Source: Deltaproteobacteria bacterium (GTDB lineage Bacteria; Desulfobacterota; Desulfarculia; Adiutricales; Adiutricaceae). Taken from it: a stretch of 10,260 nucleotides of DNA. The notes beneath the pieces were generated by a model that saw only the letters and a list, made by a program, of their open reading frames with translations, ran no database searches and was not told where the DNA came from. The stretch covers positions 1 to 10,260 of the forward strand of contig JAITIH010000237.1 in NCBI GenBank assembly GCA_031279525.1, in the 5' to 3' direction. Each line of letters begins with the position of its first letter. The stretch's first letter is position 1. The translations under genes were made by a program, and so were the position numbers. Below are positions 5,167-10,260 of the stretch, piece by piece.

Positions 5167-7077
5167 ATGCTTAACGTCGAAGACCTGCCTCGCCTGACCA
5201 GCCCTCAGGATCTCGAGGCCCTAAAGAGTCGGGTCTTGCCCCGGATCGCCATCCGTAAAGACCCCAAAGCCCCCCCGCACAACGACGTCACACATCACGT
5301 CATGATCTGCTGCGACACCGGCTGCGCCTCCTCGGGCTCCAAGGCCATCGTCGAGTCCTTCCATAAGGAGCTGACCGCCCGGAACATGGAAAAGACCGTG
5401 GACGTCGTGGTCATTGGTTGCCACGGTTTTTGCGAGATGGGGCCGCTTTTGGTGGTTTACCCCGACGACGTCTACTATACGCGGCTTAGGCCCGACGACG
5501 TGGCCGAGATCGTCGACGAGACCATCATCAACCGGCGGCCAGTGCCCAAGCTCCTTTACCACGACCGGGAGACCTTGCGGCCCATCGTCCGCTACAACGA
5601 AATCGAGTTCTACGCCAAGCAAAACCGGATCTTGCTCGCCAACTGCGGGCACATTAACCCTGAGGACATCGAGGAGTACGTCGCCTACGACGGCTACAAA
5701 GCCCTGGCTAAGGCCTTAAGCCAAAAGGACGACCCAATGGCCCTTTTGGAGGAGGTCAAGAAGTCAGGCCTCCGCGGCCGCGGCGGCGGCGGGTTCCCGA
5801 CCGGCCGCAAGTGGGAGCTCTGCCGCGAGGCCCCCGGCGACGAGAAATACATCATCTGCAACGCCGACGAGGGCGATCCCGGGGCCTTCATGGACCGCTC
5901 CCTCATGGAGGGCGACCCCCACCGCCTCTTGGAGGGCATGATCATCGGCGGCCTAGTCATTGGGGCTAAGGAGGGCTACATCTACGTCCGGGCCGAGTAC
6001 CCCATCGCCGTCAAGCGCCTTAAAAACGCCATCGCCCAGGCCGAGGCTTTAGGCCTATTGGGGGACAACGTCCTTGGGACCGACTTTAGCTTTAAGATCC
6101 ACCTTAAGGAAGGGGCCGGGGCCTTCGTCTGCGGCGAGGAGACGGCCCTTATCCACTCCATCGAGGGCAAGCGCGGCATGCCGACCGCCCGGCCGCCCTT
6201 TCCGGCCGTCTCCGGTTTGTGGGGCAAACCCACCAACAACAACAACGTGGAGACCTGGGCCAACGTCCCCGGGATCATCCTCCGCGGCGGCGACTGGTTC
6301 GCTAGCTACGGCACGGATAAGTCCAAAGGGACCAAGGTCTTCGCTTTGACCGGCAAAATCCGGAACACTGGCCTGGCCGAGGTCTCCATGGGCATGACCA
6401 TGCGCGAGATCGTCTACGACATCGGCGGCGGAGTCCAGAACAACAAGCGCTTTAAGGCCGTCCAGATCGGCGGGCCCTCCGGGGGGTGCCTGCCCGAGTC
6501 CATGATCGACCGGCCGGTTGACTACGACTCCCTGATCGAGGCCGGGGCCATGATGGGCTCCGGCGGCCTCGTGGTGGTGGACGAGGACACCTGCATGGTG
6601 GCCTTGGCCCAGTTCTTCCTTTCTTTCACCCGCGACGAGAGCTGCGGCAAATGCACCCCCTGCCGGGAAGGCACGACGCGCATGCTCAACATCCTGACCA
6701 ACATCACCAAGGGCAAAGGCAAGGCCGGCGACATCGAGCTGTTGGAGGAGCTGGCCCGGAACGTTAAGCTCGCCGCCCTCTGCGGCCTAGGCCAGACCTC
6801 GCCCAACCCCATTCTCTCGACCTTAAACTACTTTCGGGAAGAGTATAAGGCCCACATCTACGAAAAAAGGTGCCCCGCCCACCACTGCGTCGACCTCATC
6901 TCCTACTGGATCGACCCCGACCGCTGCATTGGCTGCGGCGCTTGCCGCAAAAAATGCCCGGTCCAGGCCATCGACGGGACCTCGAAAAAACCGCACACCA
7001 TCGACGTCGCCAAATGCATCAAATGCGGGGCCTGCCTTGGGGCTTGCCGCAAAAGCCGCGCCGTCTTCAAAAAGTGA
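5167..7077 (+). CDS. hydB: [FeFe]-hydrogenase flavoprotein subunit HydB (HndC/NuoF-like)
   Basis: 636 aa, full length for HydB. It binds FMN and NAD(P)(H) and is the expected site of electron bifurcation or confurcation. Domain order: an N-terminal thioredoxin-like 2Fe-2S domain (Cys48, Cys53, Cys85, Cys89); the NuoF core (about 145-555) with the glycine-rich loop GLRGRGGGGFPTGRKW (201-216), FMN-site CNADEGDPGAF (231-241) and a [4Fe-4S] site Cys493, Cys496, Cys499 (ESCGKCTPC) plus Cys539; a CPAHHC motif (569-574), probably a metal site; and a C-terminal bacterial ferredoxin domain with two [4Fe-4S] clusters (Cys587/590/593/597 and Cys617/620/623/627). GAGGAG (5154-5159) stands 7 bases before ATG 5167. 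Cofactor choice between NAD and NADP cannot be read with certainty. Confidence 0.95.
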   Translation: MLNVEDLPRLTSPQDLEALKSRVLPRIAIRKDPKAPPHNDVTHHVMICCDTGCASSGSKAIVESFHKELTARNMEKTVDVVVIGCHGFCEMGPLLVVYPDDVYYTRLRPDDVAEIVDETIINRRPVPKLLYHDRETLRPIVRYNEIEFYAKQNRILLANCGHINPEDIEEYVAYDGYKALAKALSQKDDPMALLEEVKKSGLRGRGGGGFPTGRKWELCREAPGDEKYIICNADEGDPGAFMDRSLMEGDPHRLLEGMIIGGLVIGAKEGYIYVRAEYPIAVKRLKNAIAQAEALGLLGDNVLGTDFSFKIHLKEGAGAFVCGEETALIHSIEGKRGMPTARPPFPAVSGLWGKPTNNNNVETWANVPGIILRGGDWFASYGTDKSKGTKVFALTGKIRNTGLAEVSMGMTMREIVYDIGGGVQNNKRFKAVQIGGPSGGCLPESMIDRPVDYDSLIEAGAMMGSGGLVVVDEDTCMVALAQFFLSFTRDESCGKCTPCREGTTRMLNILTNITKGKGKAGDIELLEELARNVKLAALCGLGQTSPNPILSTLNYFREEYKAHIYEKRCPAHHCVDLISYWIDPDRCIGCGACRKKCPVQAIDGTSKKPHTIDVAKCIKCGACLGACRKSRAVFKK

Positions 7078-7079
7078 GG
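7076..7079 (+). promoter_or_regulatory. Ribosome binding site that fixes the hydA start
   Basis: GAGG overlaps the hydB stop codon (TGA 7075-7077) and lies 5 bases before ATG 7085. This supports translational coupling and starting HydA at 7085 rather than at the in-frame start 52 codons upstream inside hydB. Confidence 0.6.
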
Positions 7080-7084
7080 CCACT

Positions 7085-8830
7085 ATGACCGAAAACGTAA
7101 CCTTGACCATCGACGGCCTCTCCGTCACGGCGCCCGCCGGCGTCACCATCTGGGGGGCGGCCAAGAAACTGGGAGTCAACGTGCCCACCCTCTGCCACCA
7201 CCCGGACGTCAAACCCTATAGCGGCTGCCGGGTCTGCGTGGTTGAGGTGGCCGGGGCCAAGGCCTTGGTCGCCGCTTGCTCCGGCCCCGTGGCCGAGGGC
7301 ATGGTCGTCCAGACCAACACCCCCAAAGTCAGGGAGGCCAGGCGCCTCGTGGTGGAGCTTCTCTTGGCCAACCACCCCCGCGACTGCTTCACCTGCCCCC
7401 GCAACCAGACCTGTGAGCTCCAGGCCCTGGCCTTGGAGCTAGGGGTTCGGGAGGTCCGCTTCGAGCAGGCCAAGCCCGAATGGGACCTCGACGAATCCTC
7501 GCCCAGCTTGGCTCGCGACCCCAATAAATGCGTCCTTTGCGGCCGCTGCGTCCGCTTTTGCTCGGAGGTCCAGTCCTGCGACGTCTACACCTTCGCCAAC
7601 CGGGGCTATAGCTCCATCGTCTCCACGGCCTTCGGCAAAGGCTTAGGCGACGTGCGCTGCACCCTCTGCGGCCAGTGCTCGGTGGTCTGCCCTGTTGGGG
7701 CCATCACGGTCAAAGACCACTCAGAACCCGTCTTGGCCGCCCTTAACGATCCCAACAAAATCGTCGTCGCCCAGACGGCCCCGGCCACCCGGGTAGCCTT
7801 AGGCGAGGCTTTTGGCCTAGAGCCCGGGACCATCGTCACCGGCCAGATGGTCGCCGCCCTAAAGCGGCTTGGCTTCGATAGGGTCTTGGACACCAACTTC
7901 ACGGCCGACGTGACCATCATGGAGGAGGCCACTGAGTTCCTCCACCGCCTAGGGAATAACCAAGACTTGCCCATGATTACCAGCTGCTCGCCGGGTTGGA
8001 TCAACTTCATGGAAATGTTCTACCCCGACCTAACCAAGCACCACTCCACCTGCAAAAGCCCCCAACAGATTTTCGGGGCCTTGGTCAAGACCTACTACGC
8101 TCAAAAGGAGTCCCTCGACCCGGCCAGAATCGTCTCGGTCTCCATTATGCCCTGCACGGCCAAGAAGTTCGAGTGCCAAAGGCCGGAAATGAACGCCAGC
8201 GGCTTCCAGGACGTGGACTACGTCTTAACGACCAGGGAGCTGGGCCTTCTTCTGAAATCCAGCGGCGTTAACCTCGCCACCTTGCGGCCCGAGCCCTACG
8301 ACCCGGTCATGGGCCAGGGCACCGGGGCGGCCACCATCTTTGGGTTGACCGGCGGGGTCATGGAGGCGGCCCTTAGGACCGCCTACGAGACGGTTACCAA
8401 TAAAACCCTCCAGAACGTCGAGTTCGAGGCGGTCAGGGGCCTATCCGGGATCCGGGAGGCGGAAATCGACCTGGACGGGACCGTCGTCAAGGTCGCCGTC
8501 GCCCACGGCCTCTCCAGAGCTCGCCAGGTCATGGAATCCATAAAGGCCGGGAACCCTAGGGGCTGGCATTTCGTCGAGGTCATGGCCTGCCCCGGCGGCT
8601 GCGTGGCCGGCGGCGGCCAGCCCATTAGCCGCGATTTGTCTTACCGGGCCAAAAGGATCAAGGGCCTTTACGAGGACGACCGCGACCAGCCCATCAGAAA
8701 AAGCCACGAAAACCCGGAAGTCCAGGCCTTGTATCGGGATTTCCTCAAAGAGCCCTGCGGCCACCTTAGCCACGAGCTGCTGCACACCTCCTTCGTCAAC
8801 GCCCATGAGCGCCTATTGACCCGTAAGTAG
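7085..8830 (+). CDS. hydA: [FeFe]-hydrogenase catalytic subunit HydA (HndD-like)
   Basis: 581 aa, about the size of the Clostridium CpI type. It makes or oxidises H2 at the H-cluster in the cytoplasm, passing electrons to HydB and ferredoxin. Domains: plant-type [2Fe-2S] (Cys37, 48, 51, 65); His-Cys [4Fe-4S] (His97, Cys101, 104, 110 in HPRDCFTC...CELQ); two [4Fe-4S] clusters (Cys149/152/155/159 and Cys192/195/198/202); the H domain; and the small-subunit-like tail (about 520-575). H-cluster motifs are L1 TSCSPGW (299-305), L2 MPCTAKKFE (355-363) and L3 EVMACPGGCVAGGGQP (498-513). In L1 the second Cys of the usual TSCCPxW is Ser302, and a Cys occurs nearby at 323 (STCKSP). There is no extra C-terminal 2Fe-2S domain as in longer HydA proteins. 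An upstream extension to 6929 is rejected because it translates the hydB ferredoxin tail in another frame. The gene follows hydB by 7 bases. Confidence 0.95.
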   Translation: MTENVTLTIDGLSVTAPAGVTIWGAAKKLGVNVPTLCHHPDVKPYSGCRVCVVEVAGAKALVAACSGPVAEGMVVQTNTPKVREARRLVVELLLANHPRDCFTCPRNQTCELQALALELGVREVRFEQAKPEWDLDESSPSLARDPNKCVLCGRCVRFCSEVQSCDVYTFANRGYSSIVSTAFGKGLGDVRCTLCGQCSVVCPVGAITVKDHSEPVLAALNDPNKIVVAQTAPATRVALGEAFGLEPGTIVTGQMVAALKRLGFDRVLDTNFTADVTIMEEATEFLHRLGNNQDLPMITSCSPGWINFMEMFYPDLTKHHSTCKSPQQIFGALVKTYYAQKESLDPARIVSVSIMPCTAKKFECQRPEMNASGFQDVDYVLTTRELGLLLKSSGVNLATLRPEPYDPVMGQGTGAATIFGLTGGVMEAALRTAYETVTNKTLQNVEFEAVRGLSGIREAEIDLDGTVVKVAVAHGLSRARQVMESIKAGNPRGWHFVEVMACPGGCVAGGGQPISRDLSYRAKRIKGLYEDDRDQPIRKSHENPEVQALYRDFLKEPCGHLSHELLHTSFVNAHERLLTRK

Positions 8831-8841
8831 CCAAAAGCTCG

Positions 8842-8884
8842 CCCCTTTAGGGAAAGACCCCGCTTTTCCCTAAAGGGGGCTTTA
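8842..8884 (+). terminator. Long-stem terminator after hydA
   Basis: CCCCTTTAGGGAAA (8842-8855) and TTTCCCTAAAGGGG (8865-8878) form a perfect 14-bp stem with a nine-base loop, 11 bases after the hydA stop. The following bases (GCTTTAA) hold only three Ts, so release may be partial. The stem could also protect the 3' end of the hyd mRNA. Confidence 0.65.
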
Positions 8885-8959
8885 ACTTCGCCCGCCTCCG
8901 CCCTTGGCTACGGGTCGCGAGCCCGCCAGGGCCCCTTTTCGCCAATCCCGGCCCCCGCT

Positions 8960-8993
8960 CCCCTGGCTTTTCTTAGGCCAGGGGCCTTTTTTT
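8960..8993 (+). terminator. Rho-independent terminator, second of the pair after hydA
   Basis: CCCCTGGC (8960-8967) pairs with GCCAGGGG (8977-8984) around a nine-base loop, followed by CC and seven Ts (8987-8993). It has the classic form, with the T run only on the plus strand, and probably ends the hydCBA transcript. Confidence 0.7.
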
Positions 8994-9130
8994 GGCTAAG
9001 GCGTCGCTTTTATTTTCGCGCTTAACTTAGGCCCTATCGATCCGAGCCCGCCTTTATCCACCTTCGCCTTTATTGACCGGACTTAGCCCTGACCCGCCTT
9101 CCGGTCCGCCCTAATCCAGCGATATTATTG

Positions 9131-9246
9131 GTTAAGCTCGGCCAAGCCGCTCTAGCCCGACCCTGGTCCGGGCCAACGACTCCTTTGGCCCGACGGTCGC
9201 CTAAAAGGCCGGCGTTCCCCGCCCCGAAGGCCAGCGGGGCGGTTTT
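9131..9246 (+). repeat. 116-bp direct repeat, copy 1, with terminator-like hairpin
   Basis: Matches 9271-9386 at a constant offset of 140 bases with 5 mismatches in 116 positions, including a central 60-base block without change. It ends with the hairpin CCGCCCCG (9219-9226), eight-base loop, CGGGGCGG (9235-9242) and TTTT. No coding function is apparent. Confidence 0.85.
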
Positions 9247-9270
9247 AACCAGCCCCTACCAACCGCCTTG

Positions 9271-9386
9271 GTTAATCTCGGCCCAGCCGCTCTGGCCCGA
9301 CCCTGGTCCGGGCCAACGACTCCTTTGGCCCGACGGTCGCCTAAAAGGCCGGCGTTCCCCGCCCCGAAAGCCGGCGGGGCGGTTTT
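9271..9386 (+). repeat. 116-bp direct repeat, copy 2, with terminator-like hairpin
   Basis: Second copy of the repeat. The hairpin is CCGCCCCG (9359-9366) with CGGGGCGG (9375-9382) and TTTT (9383-9386). The mismatches near the hairpin fall in its loop, while the stem is unchanged. The 24 bases after copy 1 (9247-9270) are not conserved after copy 2. A degenerate third start follows at 9429. Confidence 0.85.
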
Positions 9387-9428
9387 CCCACGGCCGTCCC
9401 CCACCTCCCTTAGTCATCTATATTAATT

Positions 9429-9473
9429 GTTACGCCTGGCCAAGCCGTAAGGGGCCTGACCCTTGACCGGGCC
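9429..9473 (+). repeat. Degenerate partial third copy of the 116-bp repeat
   Basis: Begins GTTA and contains GGCCAAGCCG followed by a CCTGACCCTTGACCGGGCC stretch that matches the copy 1 equivalent at 16 of 19 positions. The remainder of the unit, including the hairpin, is absent. This may be an eroded copy. Confidence 0.35.
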
Positions 9474-9884
9474 GAGTTTTCCCGCCTCCGCTCGCCGTTT
9501 AGGCTTAGGGCCATCCTTAGAGCCAGGGCGGAGCCTGGAGCAAACGTCGCCCCGCCTCGGCCAGGGCCCTGGCCAAAATTCCGCCCCCTCTCCGCCGCCG
9601 ACAAAGAGAGCCTGGTCGCGGCCTAAGGGGGGCGGCTTAGGGCTGATCAAAATCGCCAAAACCGGCCCACCGCCAGACCACGGGCCAGGCGAGGGCCGAA
9701 AACCGTCTCCCTTAGGCCGGGCGGGCGGCCTGGACCGGGGCCGATGGCCTTTTTGGCGTGGGGGGGTGGGGTTAACCTGCGACCGCCAAAATCGGCTAGC
9801 CCAACCGGGTAGAAAAGTTATTTTCCTGGTTACTTTTTACTCGTTCCCCTCCAAAGATGAAAGGATCATAAATATGCTTAAATT
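9474..9884. other. GC-rich non-coding stretch
   Basis: Holds the perfect 16-base palindrome GGCCAGGGCCCTGGCC (9559-9574). The only long open frame (9463-9891, TTG start) encodes a Pro/Gly/Arg-rich low-complexity product with no ribosome binding site, so I do not call it a gene. Confidence 0.5.
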
Positions 9885-10260
9885 TATTTAAAGTCAATAT
9901 TATTACAAATTTCAATTCATATAATATTTTTTTTATATATCTTTTATTTATTTTTTATCTAGCAAATTAATAAAATATTAAATATTAATTTCTTTAAGTA
10001 TATCTTTAGAAGGCCGTTAGCGCTAATATATGTTTTTTGAACTTATCGAATATCGCCGGCTAGGCAGTTTCAGGAGCCCAAAATTAAACTGGCGAAAAAT
10101 TGTTTCGCTAGTCGAAAATTTTTTGAAAGCCGCGAAAATTACGGGATTTTTCCCTTTCTAAATCTCGGCCGCGGCGGCGGCGCTCTCGCCGATTTGAGGC
10201 GTTTTAGCTTGCAAAAACTGATATTAAGGCCTTAAATATAATTTATTTATAGATACTATA
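9885..10260. other. AT-rich block and right-hand edge, no gene
   Basis: 9885-10015 is very AT-rich and contains an exact TATAAT (9920-9925) without a good -35. A 9-bp hairpin with one G-U pair, CTGGCGAAA (10089-10097) with TTTCGCTAG (10103-10111), follows. Near the edge an exact TATAAT occurs at 10237-10242, and TTGCAA (10209-10214) stands 17 bases before TTAAAT (10232-10237). A promoter for a gene beyond the window is therefore possible but weakly supported. Confidence 0.35.

Noticed and set aside
5221..5652. 143-codon antisense open frame within hydB, and similar antisense frames in the other genes
   Set aside because: These follow from the strong third-position GC bias of the true genes and have no ribosome binding sites or domains.
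6929..7084. N-terminal extension of hydA into hydB
   Set aside because: The 52 extra residues are the hydB ferredoxin tail read in another frame. A good site (GAGG 7076-7079) and the start of the 2Fe-2S domain favour ATG 7085.
9128..9466. 112-codon open frame spanning the direct repeats
   Set aside because: It starts at TTG without a ribosome binding site and simply translates the two DNA repeats and their hairpins. The repeat is better explained as non-coding.
9463..9891. 142-codon open frame with TTG start
   Set aside because: Pro/Gly/Arg-rich low complexity, no ribosome binding site, and it runs into the AT-rich block where composition changes abruptly.

Overview
The window carries four convincing protein genes, all on the + strand, separated by unusually long non-coding DNA. 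A secreted PQQ-type sugar dehydrogenase lies at 535-1920. A compact three-gene operon for a trimeric, probably electron-bifurcating [FeFe]-hydrogenase (hydC-hydB-hydA) lies at 4664-8830. Genes are GC-rich with mostly C- or G-ending codons, while several islands (about 230-375, 2240-2560, 9885-10015) are strongly AT-rich. Only a little over half of the window is coding. The HydABC set points to a strictly anaerobic fermenter, acetogen or syntroph. The protein sequences look bacterial and would fit a Desulfobacterota-like or clostridia-like source, possibly host-associated, but I cannot place it from the sequence.

Layout. 1-534: no gene; it holds the best sigma70-type promoter of the window (121-150), an AT-rich stretch and an AT-rich hairpin with a T run (347-378). 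535-1920: PQQ sugar dehydrogenase with a signal peptide and a perfect Shine-Dalgarno, followed by two terminator-like hairpins. 1921-4663: 2.7 kb without a credible gene, dense in TTAA/CTAG/TTAG and GGCC words, hairpins and T runs. It includes four copies (2921-3740) of a structured element that keeps a seven-base loop while its stem sequence changes. 4664-8830: hydC, hydB and hydA with gaps of 14 and 7 nt, ending in two good terminators. 8994-10260: no credible gene; two 116-bp direct repeats at exact 140-bp spacing, each with a terminator-like hairpin, then an AT-rich block.

How the genes work together. HydC (2Fe-2S, NuoE-like), HydB (NuoF-like FMN/NAD(P) flavoprotein with extra ferredoxin domains) and HydA (H-cluster subunit) should form one cytoplasmic complex coupling H2 to NAD(P)H and ferredoxin. 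No maturase genes (hydE, hydF, hydG) are present here. The PQQ enzyme would act outside the cytoplasmic membrane and has no obvious metabolic link to the hydrogenase. Its presence in an anaerobe is itself odd.

The main items for a second look are the covarying hairpin family, the TSCSPGW variant of the H-cluster L1 motif in HydA, the strong promoter plus hairpin upstream of the dehydrogenase, and the tandem terminator-bearing repeats.
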